A DNA stretch of 64,000 nucleotides from AWTP1-13 sp963814055 (GCA_963814055.1 CAWFBJ010000014.1:1-64000), one strand, 5' to 3'; counted from the stretch's first letter, positions 1 through 8,968 are shown. The notes: generated from the sequence alone by a model not told the origin. Program-made: numbers and translations.

Positions 1-4
1 CTCT

Positions 5-115
5 GGGTCAGAAGCGGACGTCGGCGAGCGTACTCCGGAATGTCTGCTTTGCCCTTAAAAGTGGACTCTCCGTAAGCTCCCGGTCAATGTCGGCTTGTGC
101 CAACCTGACGTTCGC
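5..115. repeat. Dispersed palindromic repeat, copy A (degenerate)
   Basis: This stretch carries the three blocks of a repeat found five times in the first 14.2 kb: a GGGTCAGAAGCGGACGTC head, a TGTCTGCTTTGCCC centre and a GTCGGCTTGTGCCA tail. The central palindrome is worn here (AAAAGTGGACTC in place of AAAGCAGACATC). No gene is visible between it and the FkbM remnant. It may continue to the left of the window. Confidence 0.6.
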
Positions 116-229
116 GCGATCGGCCGTGCCGGCTCTGATGGGGCGAACTCCGACATGCCCCAATTGCACCGCAGAGAGTGCTACGGTTGCGCTTGAGACT
201 GCTCCCGTCGACAACTAAATGGAGCGATA

Positions 230-951
230 ATGATTCCCATGCGGCGCCTGCGCCTCGGCGACCTCGACCTTTCCGATCACGATCCCTTCGAACGGACATC
301 GAGTACATCTACAACGAGATTTCCTGGCGGGGCCTACGACCATCCGCAGATCAAGCTGCCGAGCGGCCGACAATTATTCATGTTGGCGCCAATGTTGGCC
401 TCTTCACCATCTGGGCCGCCCGCAAGTACCGCCCACAAACCATACTTGCGTATGAGGCAAGCCCAACGACCCATGAATGTCTGGTCGAGAACGCCGCGCG
501 CCACATCGGCAGCGAAGTGACGAGCGCAGCTGCTTCAATCTCGCTGTTTCGCGCGAGGCCGGCCGGGAGCTCGTGTTGCACCAGCCGCCGTACATCTCTA
601 GCCTCTCCACCTTGCTCGACGGCTCGAAGCTGCCGTGGGTAGACGAGCTGCATGGAAGGGCGAGCTCATCACCCACAAGGTGCGCAGCACCACGATCTCT
701 CGCGAGATTGCCGTCCATGGTTTGGCCGCGATCGATCTCCTCAAGATCGACGTCGAGGGCCACTTCATGGAAGTGCTGGAAGGCATCGCGAGCGCCGACA
801 CATCCAAGGTGCGTAACATTGTGCTGGAGGCGGAGTACGCCGAATGCTGGGGCACTCCCGCGAGTCTCTCTGTGCTCTTCTGCGTGGTAAGGGTTACAGC
901 GTCGAGGCGCGGGATGCGGCGCAGATCATGATTTACGCCTGGCGCGCCTGA
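230..951 (+). pseudogene. FkbM-family SAM-dependent methyltransferase, frameshifted
   Basis: FkbM proteins O-methylate sugars or polyketides using S-adenosylmethionine. The SAM-binding motif IIHVGANVGLFTIW lies at about 373-414 and the second family motif IDLLKIDVEGHFMEVLEG at about 734-787, but in different frames. A full protein is recovered only by moving between frames near 295, 325, 370, 530, 655 and 850. Five of these look like single-base deletions and one like an insertion. With them repaired the length is a multiple of three (about 241 residues, usual for the family) and no in-frame stop remains. The end LLRGKGYSVEARD...AWRA with TGA at 949-951 is family-like. The decay is therefore recent, or partly a sequencing artefact. 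Start ATG 230 is the first codon that joins the conserved part. Confidence 0.75.
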
Positions 952-954
952 CTT

Positions 955-1175
955 AGACAGAAACCTCGCACTCCTGCACGGTTGTCTGCCCCCTGCCTGC
1001 AGACATCCGCTCGATCGCTGGCTCATGTCGGGATGCGAACTGCGAGTGTCGGATTTGGGTCACAAGCGGACAACGGCGCGCGTAACAGGATGTCTGCTTT
1101 ACCCCCGAAAGCAGACATCCCAAGCAGCACCAGTCAAGGTCTGCTTTGTGCCAGGAACAGACCTCCTCGAAACAT
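955..1175. repeat. Dispersed palindromic repeat, copy B (best preserved)
   Basis: The core runs from GGGTCACAAGCGGAC (about 1057) through a perfect 13-bp hairpin (GGATGTCTGCTTT at 1088-1100, loop ACCCCCG, AAAGCAGACATCC at 1108-1120) to GTCTGCTTTGTGCCAGGAACAGACCTCC near 1138-1165. Positions 955-1056 add further GTCTGC and GCAGACATCC pieces that look like a second, partial unit. The chance reading frame through the hairpin gives MSALPPKADIP, a string I recall from hypothetical proteins in Bradyrhizobium-type genomes; I regard that as repeat DNA, not a gene. It fills the gap between the FkbM remnant and the PsiE-family gene. Confidence 0.75.
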
Positions 1176-1243
1176 TTCGGGTTCGGGCGGCGAATGGCAG
1201 CCGGGAACCTGCGTGCGATCAACCGGTGTTTCGGTCCGATGGC

Positions 1244-1732
1244 CTACCCCGTTTTCTCCGCCGCCTTTGCATCGGTGCGGCGGCGGTCCTGGTCGCGAAC
1301 CATCCAGTACGCGGCGCCTAGCGCCAAGATGGCGGCGGCGAGTGCAAGCAGCTGCAGCGCATCGGTCGCCTTCACGTCGAGGAGGATGAGCTTACGCACC
1401 ACAGCAAGCAGCGCGATCAGCAGCACCGCACGCACCTGTACGACGCTGTCGACGCGCTCGGCAAGGACCAGCAGGGAGCGTTTGAATTCCAGCGCGATGA
1501 TGACCGTGAAGATCATGCCGAACAGAGCCTGGAACACAGCGTAGTCGGTCGGATCGAGCGTGCTCGCCAGCAGGCTGATCAGGATCTTGAGCACCAAGTT
1601 CCAGATGGCGAGCGCGATAATCAGAGCGATCAGCGCGGTCAAGATCAGGATGCAGGCGTGCTCGAACTTTTCGTAGAATGACAGCGGCGCCCAGCTCTCG
1701 CGGGTATCTGCCAGGTCCTTCTTCAATCCCAT
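1244..1732 (-). CDS. PsiE family (phosphate-starvation-inducible) membrane protein
   Basis: A 162-residue inner-membrane protein. After a short soluble start (MGLKKDLADTRESW) come four hydrophobic segments, roughly residues 25-50, 62-80, 98-115 and 122-142, and a charged tail rich in Arg, Asp and Lys. The pattern, with YEKFEHACILILTALI near the start and FQALFGMIFTVIIALEFKRS in the middle, matches the PsiE family, named for phosphate-starvation induction in E. coli; its biochemical role is unknown. An upstream in-frame ATG (1795) adds 21 non-family residues, so ATG at 1732 is preferred. It stands alone on the minus strand between repeats and pseudogenes. Confidence 0.75.
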   Translation of the reverse strand: MGLKKDLADTRESWAPLSFYEKFEHACILILTALIALIIALAIWNLVLKILISLLASTLDPTDYAVFQALFGMIFTVIIALEFKRSLLVLAERVDSVVQVRAVLLIALLAVVRKLILLDVKATDALQLLALAAAILALGAAYWMVRDQDRRRTDAKAAEKTG

Positions 1733-2185
1733 GGGTGCGGCTCCCTTTGCACGACGAAAGGGAGCGCAAGCTAGCACAGGTTCTGCGGGGCTCATGGTTA
1801 CACGACTAAGATGTAGGTAACGAGCCGGATTGGGTCACGAGTTCACCGGCCGCAACGCTCACCCCAGAACGGTAGAATTCCTTCAGATTCCAGACAGAAC
1901 CGTTCCGGCGCACGGAACTGGCATTCAGTGTCATTAGCTGCTGTGGGCGAAACCAGTCGGGCATGCCCCTGCGAGGCCATCGCTGGCGTTTTGAGAAGTA
2001 GGTAGGCCATCCTCAAGGCTACCACCTGTGACGCTCCTGTCTCCTTTCTTGACCATCCGTGGACGTCAACGTGAAAACCGCTCGTGCATTACGGCGCGCA
2101 TGATGGCCTTTCGGATTCATTGCGTCTTAATCCTGAGCTGATCAAATTGGTGGCCTACTGAAGTTGGCGGGACAAGGTTGCGAAA
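1733..2185. other. Intergenic, no gene seen
   Basis: About 450 bases between the divergent PsiE-family gene and the diguanylate cyclase. A 60-codon minus-strand frame (1843-2025) has no recognisable domain or ribosome site and is not called. The stretch must hold both promoters, but no clear -35/-10 pair stands out. Confidence 0.4.
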
Positions 2186-3217
2186 GTGTATCACCAACAC
2201 ATACGGGCGCGCATGAGCCGCAGTTCCGGGAGTCCACGGATTAGCGCAGGACTTGCACGCGTCCAGCGTAAGCTGGGGAAAGCCAAGAAGGAGCTGGGCA
2301 CGCTCTATGCTGCGTTGGACCATGTTCACAGCGGCTTGCTCATTTTGGACGGTAAGCTCCGAGCGGTGTACAGCAATCCCGCGCTGCACCTGATGTTCAA
2401 GTCCTTCAGCGCCGAAGAAATCCGCAGCGGAAAGGTGTCCTATGAAGAGCTGCTGCGCGCCGCGTTTACTGCGTCCGCTGTCGATCTTGATGACTATGTA
2501 GCGAAACGCCTCGCCTGGGTGAGGTCTGGCGACCCCACGCCGATGGATCTGAAGATGAGTAATGGCACCGTATTGCGTTGCCACCTTGCTGTATTGCCTG
2601 ACGCTGGTCGGATGCTCATCTATAGCGATGTCACGGACATTGTGCGGCACGCCCTGGAGCTAGAGCGGCTAGCGACCACCGACGGTATGACCGGTATCTA
2701 CAATCGCCGGCATTTTTTGGCTCTTGCTGACCTCGAATGGAACAAGGCGTGCCGGTACAATCGGCCCCTTACGTTGCTGTTGCTGGACATCGACTACTTC
2801 AAGTCGATCAACGATACCTATGGACATCAAGCCGGCGATGACGTGATTGTTCACTTGGCGAACTTGGCGGGCTCATGCAAGCGCGCGACAGACGTGTTGG
2901 CGCGCCTTGGCGGCGAAGAGTTTGCGTTGCTGCTTCCTGAGACGGATCTGCCGCAAGCCCTGATCTGTGCTGAGCGCTTGCGCGAAGAACTGGCCGCCCA
3001 CCCTCTAGTAGTCGCGAGTCAACCAATCCGAGCTACCATCAGCATCGGTGTTGCTGCCAAGTCGTCGAAGACTACGACCTTTTCTGAATTGATCAACATG
3101 GCTGACAAGGCTTTGTATGATGCGAAACGTGCGGGTCGCAATCGGGTCACCTGCTCGCTGGGGTCAGTTGATTTGGGTCCAGATGCAGCACAGCTCTCGT
3201 CTGCCCTAGTCGAGTAA
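2186..3217 (+). CDS. Diguanylate cyclase with N-terminal PAS-like domain
   Basis: Predicted to make the second messenger cyclic di-GMP from two GTP. Residues 21-45 look like a short coiled coil (RVQRKLGKAKKELGTL), 45-155 form a PAS-like sensor domain, and 160-330 a GGDEF domain. The active-site loop GGEEF is at 242-246, metal ligand region LLDIDYFKSIND at about 200-210. The product-inhibition I-site RATD (233-236) lies exactly five residues before GGEEF, so feedback inhibition is expected. No transmembrane segment is visible, so it is probably cytoplasmic. Start is GTG 2186 with AAGG eight bases upstream; ATG 2213 is an alternative that loses nine residues. It is intact in a region of broken genes. 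Confidence 0.88.
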   Translation: MYHQHIRARMSRSSGSPRISAGLARVQRKLGKAKKELGTLYAALDHVHSGLLILDGKLRAVYSNPALHLMFKSFSAEEIRSGKVSYEELLRAAFTASAVDLDDYVAKRLAWVRSGDPTPMDLKMSNGTVLRCHLAVLPDAGRMLIYSDVTDIVRHALELERLATTDGMTGIYNRRHFLALADLEWNKACRYNRPLTLLLLDIDYFKSINDTYGHQAGDDVIVHLANLAGSCKRATDVLARLGGEEFALLLPETDLPQALICAERLREELAAHPLVVASQPIRATISIGVAAKSSKTTTFSELINMADKALYDAKRAGRNRVTCSLGSVDLGPDAAQLSSALVE

Positions 3218-3354
3218 CGGCGAACGTCTGCTCCCTAAAGCGAGACCGATTGGCGCGCTTCGGTGAGCGCAGCCCACAGGCAATGCCTGCGGCGCGCGGC
3301 ACCGACTTGTGCTATCCGTGCAAGCGCGTAGAACGCCAGAACACGGGGAAACAC

Positions 3355-4449
3355 ATGGGGACACCTTGCCAGCGGACGAGCGCTTGGCTCTCGATCCTGG
3401 GCGGTTGTCTTTCGCACGCTGTTGCTGACATCCTTGACGCTTGCTTGCGGAAGCGTTGTCGCCCAGGACCGTGCCTTCGACTTCGCCCTGATCGGCGACA
3501 TGCCTTACACTAAGGTGCAGGAGCGCGAATACCAGCGTGTACTCGAGGCGCTCAACGCTGCTGACCTCGCCTTCGTCGCCCACATCGGCGATTTCCAGTT
3601 CGACGCGCGGCCGTACAATCAGAACCCGGCGATCGCGTCGATGCCCTGCGTCGACGATAACTACAAGGCTATCCTCTCCTCGTTCCAGAGCGTGCGACAT
3701 CCATTCATCCTGACGCCGGGCGACAACGACTGGACGGATTGCTGGCCGCTGCAGGCGCAAAAATCGATCCCCTGGAGCTGCTGGCCAAAGTCCGCACTAT
3801 GTTCTTTCCCGAGGGACGCAGCCTTGGGCAGAAGTCGATCGCGGTGAAAAATCAGTCTGCCGATCCACAGTTCGCGAAATTCCGCGAAAATCTCCGCTGG
3901 AGCATGGCAACGTGACATTCGTCACCGTCCACATCGTCGGCAGCAACGACAATTTCGGCCGCACGCCGGAGATGGACGCCGAACAACTGGAGCGAAAGGC
4001 CGCCAATATCGCCTGGATCAAGCAGACCTTCGCCGAGGCCAAGGCGAGCAAAGCCGCGGCGTCGTGCTTCTGACGCAGGCCAATCCAGGGTTCGAGAACT
4101 TCTGGCCGCCCGCCGCCAAAGACCGCTACTTCATTCCGTTCATCCCACGCGGACAGGCGCTTCCCAATCCCACCACCGCCTTTGGCGATTACATCCCAGC
4201 TCTTGCGGACGAGTTGGAGATTTCGACAGGCCGGTCGCCGTCCTCCATGGCGACACGCATCTATTCCGGATCGACAAGCCCCTTTACAGCAAAAAGACGA
4301 ACCGTCTGTTCGAGAACTTCACCCGCGTGGAGACCTTCGGATGGCCTGACAGCCACTGGGTGCGCATCACCGTCGATCCTGCCGACCCGCAACTCTTCCG
4401 TTTCAAGGCTGAAATCGTGCCGGAGAACGTGGTCAATCGGCGGAAGTGA
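3355..4449 (+). pseudogene. Secreted calcineurin-like metallophosphoesterase, frameshifted
   Basis: Fragments in three frames add up to a periplasmic phosphoesterase: a signal peptide ending ACGSVVAQ, then the metal-binding motifs FALIGDMPYT (about 3484), HIGDFQFD (about 3584), PGDNDWTDCW (about 3717) and VLHGDTHLFRID (about 4240). These are the GD, GDxxD, GDND and GHxH-type blocks of the family. Frame changes are needed near 3410 (one base extra) and near 3745, 3895, 4055 and 4222 (each one base short). After repair the length is a multiple of three (about 365 residues) without internal stops. TGA at 4447-4449 ends the frame. As it stands it cannot give a full protein. Confidence 0.78.
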
Positions 4450-4477
4450 ATCAATCTATGGCTCGCCAGGCCAATAG

Positions 4478-4605
4478 TCTGGTCCGGGTCACAAGCAGAC
4501 GTCACTCCGCCCTCCGCGCTTCGTCTGCTTTACCCCCGAAAGCAGACATCTCGGAGCAGACCGACTAATGTCCGCTTTGTGCCACTTGCAGACCTGAGCA
4601 CCTGC
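4478..4605. repeat. Dispersed palindromic repeat, copy C
   Basis: Begins GGGTCACAAGCAGACGTC just after the metallophosphoesterase remnant, contains the hairpin GTCTGCTTT-ACCCCCG-AAAGCAGAC (4523-4547) with the same loop as copy B, and ends with TCCGCTTTGTGCCACTTGCAGACCT near 4573-4597. The identical loop and tail in copies B and C show one mobile repeat family. Bases 4606-4790 hold nothing I can name. Confidence 0.72.
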
Positions 4606-4790
4606 AGCAACGTCGAGAGGGCCTGCTCGATGACCTCATCAGCAAGCAGCATCGTTGCTCCACAATACGTCGCTTGGTTTGGCGCCATTGGCCAAACTTT
4701 GGTCCGCGGGCTTGCGGAGATAGTTGCCAAGCGCGACAAGTACAGCCAACTAATCTGCGCTTGAGGTCCTTCATTCATGGAGACGCGGCC

Positions 4791-5837
4791 ATGAAGTCCC
4801 CACTGCCGCTGCTACCGACGACGCTGGTGGGTAGCTACGCGCAACCCGACTGGCTGATCGACCGCGAGAAGTTGGGCAAGCGCTTTCCGCCACGGGTGCG
4901 TGCCAGGGAGCTCTGGCGCGTTGCGCCGGAATGGCTCGAGCAGGCGCAGGACGACGCCACCATCCTCGCCATCCGCGACCAGGAGCGCGCCGGGCTCGAC
5001 ATCATTACCGACGGCGAGATACGCCGCGAGAGCTACTCCAACCGCTTCGCCACCGCGCTTGAGGGCGTCGACATCGACAACCCCGGCACCGCGCTCGACC
5101 GCAGTGGTCATCCCAATCCGGTGCCGCGCGTGGTAGGGCCCATCCGGCGCAGGAACCCGGTGCAGGTGCGCGATGTCGAGTTCCTGCGCGGCCATACGAC
5201 CAAACCGATCAAGATCACGGTGCCAGGCCCCTTCACCATGAGTCAGCAGGCGCAGGACGACTACTACAAGGACGAGGTCGCGCTCGCCATGGACTACGCG
5301 GCCGCCGTCAACGTCGAGATAGAAGACCTGTTCGTTGCCGGCGCCGACATCGTTCAGGTTGATGAGCCTTACATGCAGGCGCGGCCCGAGAAGGCCAAAC
5401 GGTTCGGCGTCCAAGTGCTCGACCGCGCGCTCGAAGGCATCGGCGGCATCACAGCGATGCACATCTGCTTCGGGTACGCTGCCGTGATCCACAACCGGCC
5501 TTCAGGATATTCCTTCTTGCCGGAGCTTGAAGCCTCTAACGTCCGTCAGATCTCGATCGAGACGGCGCAGGCCAAGCTCGATTGCTCAGTCCTGGGGAAA
5601 TTGCCGAGCAAGACCATCCTGCTCGGCGTGCTCGATCTCTCTGACATGACGGTGGAGACGCCGGAGACGGTCGCAGCTCGCATCCGCCGGGCCCTGCCGC
5701 ATGTGCCGCCCGAGCGCATCGTCGTGGCGCCCGACTGCGGCCTCAAGTACTTGCCGCGCGAGGTCGCGTTCGGCAAATTGCAGGCGATGGTAGCGGGCGC
5801 CGCCATCGTGCGCCGCGAGCTGGCCGCTGTCGGCTGA
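4791..5837 (+). CDS. MetE C-terminal-like (cobalamin-independent methionine synthase/UroD fold) protein
   Basis: A 348-residue barrel protein of the family that resembles only the catalytic half of cobalamin-independent methionine synthase. The opening TTLVGSYAQPDWL matches the substrate strand of these proteins, and zinc ligands of the MetE type are present: HIC at residues 224-226, Glu257 and Cys316 in APDCGLKYLPRE. Such stand-alone proteins are thought to transfer methyl groups from small donors or to act in catabolism; the substrate cannot be told here. An upstream in-frame start at 4674 would add 39 residues running back towards repeat DNA, so ATG 4791 (MKSPLPLLPTTLVGSY) is chosen. It is a single intact gene among island debris. 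Confidence 0.82.
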   Translation: MKSPLPLLPTTLVGSYAQPDWLIDREKLGKRFPPRVRARELWRVAPEWLEQAQDDATILAIRDQERAGLDIITDGEIRRESYSNRFATALEGVDIDNPGTALDRSGHPNPVPRVVGPIRRRNPVQVRDVEFLRGHTTKPIKITVPGPFTMSQQAQDDYYKDEVALAMDYAAAVNVEIEDLFVAGADIVQVDEPYMQARPEKAKRFGVQVLDRALEGIGGITAMHICFGYAAVIHNRPSGYSFLPELEASNVRQISIETAQAKLDCSVLGKLPSKTILLGVLDLSDMTVETPETVAARIRRALPHVPPERIVVAPDCGLKYLPREVAFGKLQAMVAGAAIVRRELAAVG

Positions 5838-6124
5838 ACGCCGCGATGCAGTCCCTGCACGCGTTCGAAGGTTCGGCGATAGTCCTCAATTCAAGACGAC
5901 ATTGCTGCAGCGCGAAAGTCGACAATTCGGTGCGAAGAGCAGCCGTCAGAACCTGCGCGAACTCGACCTCACGACCTTCGGGAAGTTGATGCAGCGTGCC
6001 GGATTTCCTCGATGCTGCCCATGACCAATCGGTTGGACACGGTTTTGTGAAGCAACAAGGGATTTTCGAGACCGTTTTCTTGCTGGTCTTGATGCCGATG
6101 GCTGGAAGTCAATGGGAGGAAGAG

Positions 6125-6802
6125 ATGTCTAAGAAAACGAGCTTGGCCGTATTCGCAGCGCTGGTCGCACCGTTGGCATGGAACGGTGTAGCGCACACGC
6201 AGACACCGCCACCGCAATTCCCCAACATGACGTTCTTTATCACCAGCACCAGCGGTCCGGACGGCGCTAACTTCGGTGGCATCGAAGGCGCTGACAGACA
6301 CTGCCAAGATCTGGCGACAAAGGCAGGCGCAGGCAGCAGGACCTGGCGTGCCTATCTCAGCACTCAAGCCGAAGGCGGGAAGCCCGCGATCAATGCGCGC
6401 GACCGCATTGGCAAAGGGCCGTGGGTTAACACAGAGGGCGAGGAGATCGCGGCGAGTGTCGATCAACTGCACTCCGACAAAAACAAAATCAATGTCGAGA
6501 TTGGCCGGTCCGAGAATGGTCGGCGCATTCCCGGTCGATTGTTCGTCGTCAACCAGCATGACATTCTCACCGGCTCAACGGCCGATGGACAGGCTTTGCC
6601 GCCTGAGAAGGACATGACGTGCGGCAATTGGACAAAAAACGGGGATGGTTCAGCCATGGTTGGTCATCATGACCGCATGGGCCTCCGCGACGATGAAGCA
6701 TCGAAGTCATGGAATGCCTCACATCCATCACGCGGCTGCAGTGCAGCAGCGCTGAAGAGTTCCGGTGGCGCAGGCCTACTCTACTGTTTCGCCGCGAATT
6801 GA
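6125..6802 (+). CDS. Secreted lectin-like protein (C-type-lectin/endostatin-like fold)
   Basis: A 225-residue exported protein. Residues 1-22 form a signal peptide (SKKTSLAVFAALVAPLAW), followed by FFITSTSGPDGANFGGIEGADRHC, WRAYLS, ARDRIGKGPWVN and a Cys-containing end (RGCSAAAL...LLYCFAAN). This layout is seen in bacterial lectin-like domains related to DUF1554 and collagen NC10/endostatin. The role is probably carbohydrate or surface binding outside the cell. ATG 6125 follows a strong GGAGGAAGAG ribosome site; longer upstream starts are not supported. Its 3' end overlaps the bactofilin frame on the other strand by 22 bases. Confidence 0.68.
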   Translation: MSKKTSLAVFAALVAPLAWNGVAHTQTPPPQFPNMTFFITSTSGPDGANFGGIEGADRHCQDLATKAGAGSRTWRAYLSTQAEGGKPAINARDRIGKGPWVNTEGEEIAASVDQLHSDKNKINVEIGRSENGRRIPGRLFVVNQHDILTGSTADGQALPPEKDMTCGNWTKNGDGSAMVGHHDRMGLRDDEASKSWNASHPSRGCSAAALKSSGGAGLLYCFAAN

Positions 6803-7191
6803 TTGCAATGCGCTGACATTGCGGTTGAAACCGAGTGTAGAAATTGCGACCGACTTCGGCGGTCTCCTTCATGAAGCTCGCATGGATTCCGCGCGCTCGC
6901 GCGCCAAGGGATAGCAATCTTGCCGCGCACAATCACGCGCTCTGCAGCCACTGTGCCCGTGACCTGACCCAGTTCGCCGATGATGACCTCCTTGCCAGCC
7001 ACGTCCCCCTCGACCTCCCCATCGACCTGAAGCGTGCCCCGGCTGATAATCCTAAGGGCCTGGCCAATGATCTTGAGGTCATTGCTGATGACTGACGTAC
7101 CCGCTTCAGCGAGCCTGAAATGTTGCTGAGATGAGTTAAGCGCGGCTTGCAGCGTCTTGGGATCGGCGGTAGGGCTACGAGACAAAGGCAA
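6781..7191 (-). CDS. Bactofilin, C-terminus lost by frameshift
   Basis: Bactofilins polymerise into cytoskeletal filaments through a right-handed beta-helix of short repeats. Residues 30-95 show it clearly: SVISNDLKIIGQALRIIS, GTLQVDGEVEGDVAGKEVII and GELGQVTGTVAAERVIVRGKI. After about residue 95 the beta-helix pattern stops. The adjacent frame contains MKETAEVGRNFYTR, which resembles the next helix turns (LHETAEVEGDIY), so a frameshift near 6905 has replaced the proper end with about 40 unrelated residues running into the neighbouring convergent gene. Probably non-functional or only partly folding. Confidence 0.65.
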   Translation of the reverse strand: MPLSRSPTADPKTLQAALNSSQQHFRLAEAGTSVISNDLKIIGQALRIISRGTLQVDGEVEGDVAGKEVIIGELGQVTGTVAAERVIVRGKIAIPWRASARNPCELHEGDRRSRSQFLHSVSTAMSAHCNQFAAKQ

Positions 7192-7345
7192 CGTCGTAGA
7201 TTTATCGCGCCTGTTTGTTTTGGTTAAATGCAGTGGTGCTCGCGGTTTTGCCAGTCCTCTGAGAAAAAAATGTTTCGCACTGCACCGCCTCGTCCTGTTC
7301 TTGTGCTATTGTATCGACGCGCGGCGGGGTTCCTAGGCCGTCGCT

Positions 7346-8020
7346 ATGTCCGTTGTGGTCGCATTTGTGAGTCAGAAGGGCGGGGTTGGAAAGTCCACGC
7401 TCGCACGGGCCTTGGTCACGTCCGCCACACGGGCCGGCCTGACAGCAAAGCTTGCTGACCTCGATGTGCAACAACGAACGGTGGTCACATGGGAGCTGTC
7501 CCGGCAGCGGCACAATGTAAGGCCGGCGGTGAGCGTCGACGCGTTCGCCAATGCTTCCCATGCGCTTGAGACCGCTACCGACGAGGACCTGCTCATTCTC
7601 GACATGCCCGGCCATGTAACTGATGGCACTACTGAAGTGGCGCGTCGCTCAGATTTCCTCGTCCAGCCAACAAGCCCAAGTGCTGACGACCTGCCTATAT
7701 CCTTGCTGGTGTTTGAAGCTCTGGAGCGGCTTGGAGTACCGCGCGACAAGCTCGCGTTCGCGCTGTGTCGGGTCCTTTCTAGCCGAGAGGAAAAAACGGC
7801 TCGCTCGCGCCTCGCCCAGTCCGGATACACCGTTCTCAAAGGGTCAATTTTTGAGCACCTCAAGTACCGCGAGGCAATGAAGCTGGGGCGATCCATTGGC
7901 GAGACCGGGAGAAAAGCCCTCGACGCTCGCGCAAAGGTGCTGATCGGCGATCTCTTGGACAGGGCCACATCAAGCGCTGAGAGGAACAGTCCGCAGCGGT
8001 CTGGCCGATGGGTCGCTTAA
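7346..8020 (+). CDS. ParA/MinD-family partition-type ATPase, orphan
   Basis: A 224-residue P-loop ATPase of the type that moves plasmids or protein complexes. The deviant Walker A motif KGGVGKST is at residues 11-18, Walker B-like LLILDMPGH at about 80, and LADLDVQQRT early. ATP-dependent dimerisation on DNA is the known family behaviour. No ParB or parS-like array is visible; downstream lies only a broken response regulator. Small stand-alone ParA proteins of this kind occur on integrated elements and plasmids, which fits the island reading of this region. ATG 7346 gives the expected N-terminal strand MSVVVAFVSQ. Confidence 0.85.
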   Translation: MSVVVAFVSQKGGVGKSTLARALVTSATRAGLTAKLADLDVQQRTVVTWELSRQRHNVRPAVSVDAFANASHALETATDEDLLILDMPGHVTDGTTEVARRSDFLVQPTSPSADDLPISLLVFEALERLGVPRDKLAFALCRVLSSREEKTARSRLAQSGYTVLKGSIFEHLKYREAMKLGRSIGETGRKALDARAKVLIGDLLDRATSSAERNSPQRSGRWVA

Positions 8021-8100
8021 ACGGCGCCGAGAAGTGAAGCTGACTAACGATCGAGCAGCCATACAGCTGTCGCTGACTGCTGTTCATGCCCCGCCGGTCG

Positions 8101-8340
8101 AACTGCTCGGGCAGCTGCCGTATTCTCAGAGCCGCCGAAGAAAGTCAGCCTGGCTTCCGCATCAGCAGGGGCGACGGCATCGCGGTCTGCCAGCGGCTTC
8201 GCCACCTTGGCGTGCCCTTCATTGTTCACACGGCCTAAGCAGCCAGCGAAGTCAAAGAGCGTTGGCCGAATGTCCCGGTGATCCACAAACCGGCGCGTGT
8301 GGAGCAAATCGTTACGGCTCTGGCGGATTTGCCAAACTGA
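8101..8340 (+). pseudogene. Response-regulator receiver domain remnant
   Basis: In the frame ending with TGA 8338-8340 the translation GDGIAVCQRLRHLGVPFIVHTA, a stop, then ASEVKERWPNVPVIHKP and VEQIVTALADLPN matches the second half of a CheY-like receiver (GxPFIVxTGY ... VPVIxKP). The conserved Lys of the KP motif is present. TAA stands where the family has Tyr, and no start or phospho-acceptor Asp region is recognisable upstream. This is the tail of a dead gene following parA. Confidence 0.6.
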
Positions 8341-8479
8341 CATCTTGCGCGCTCCAACGCTGCGTTGCCACCTTCCGACAGCGTGTATTCAAGTTTGCGG
8401 CTTGGCGCGATGCCCTGAGACAATTCTGCTCAAAATCTTGTGTCTCAGCATAACGCCTGCGCGGGTGCTGATTTTTGGA

Positions 8480-8547
8480 GCCGGCCTTCGCGGGACTGCC
8501 CTTTACCTCCCGGCCGCGTCAGCGGGGGCAGTCCCGCGAGGGCCGGC
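8480..8547. repeat. Large inverted repeat, 22-bp arms
   Basis: GCCGGCCTTCGCGGGACTGC begins the left arm (8480-8501) and its reverse complement, with one mismatch, forms the right arm (8526-8547); the 24-base spacer is TTTACCTCCCGGCC... The stem is long and very GC-rich. There is no T-run on either side, so a rho-independent terminator is unlikely. It could be a REP/MITE-type element or a protein-binding palindrome. Confidence 0.7.
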
Positions 8548-8968
8548 GAACGCTGTGCCCGCCTTGTGTTAATTCTTGGTGAGCGCCTGAGCAGACTGCC
8601 CTCATAACGGGGACTCTGTCCCCCGCACCTCTGAAGTATTTGCTGCCCGATGATGACGGCAACCGCATACAGGCTTACTTCTCCGTCTCTCCCGGCATCT
8701 TGTGACCGAGCTGGATTTGCTCCCCGCCCAATGCGCGGATTTTTGAGAGGTGCCGAAGACTTCTTTCTCAAAGGGCCTGTATTGGGCGTCCATGTTGGTT
8801 CAACAAGCAGGAAATTCCTCCGCAGTCCGACCTTCCACATCAGTACGCCTTTACCTCTCGTTAGTTACATACAGGCGTAGTTCTGAACTAAGACAGAGAT
8901 CGGAGGGAACGATTAGGGATGCTCGACTAACTTGGCGGGAGAAGGGCGTGCCGAGCAAGGTGCATATC

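Noticed and set aside
982..1389. Plus-strand frame containing MSALPPKADIP
   Set aside because: It runs through the palindromic repeat and into the antisense of the PsiE-family gene; no ribosome site or domain.
8034..8453. 139-codon plus-strand frame after parA
   Set aside because: The true relic here is the receiver-domain frame ending at 8340; this frame has no domain and is read out of phase with it.
8480..8547. CRISPR-like or terminator structure
   Set aside because: Only one inverted repeat, no direct repeats with spacers, and no T-run.
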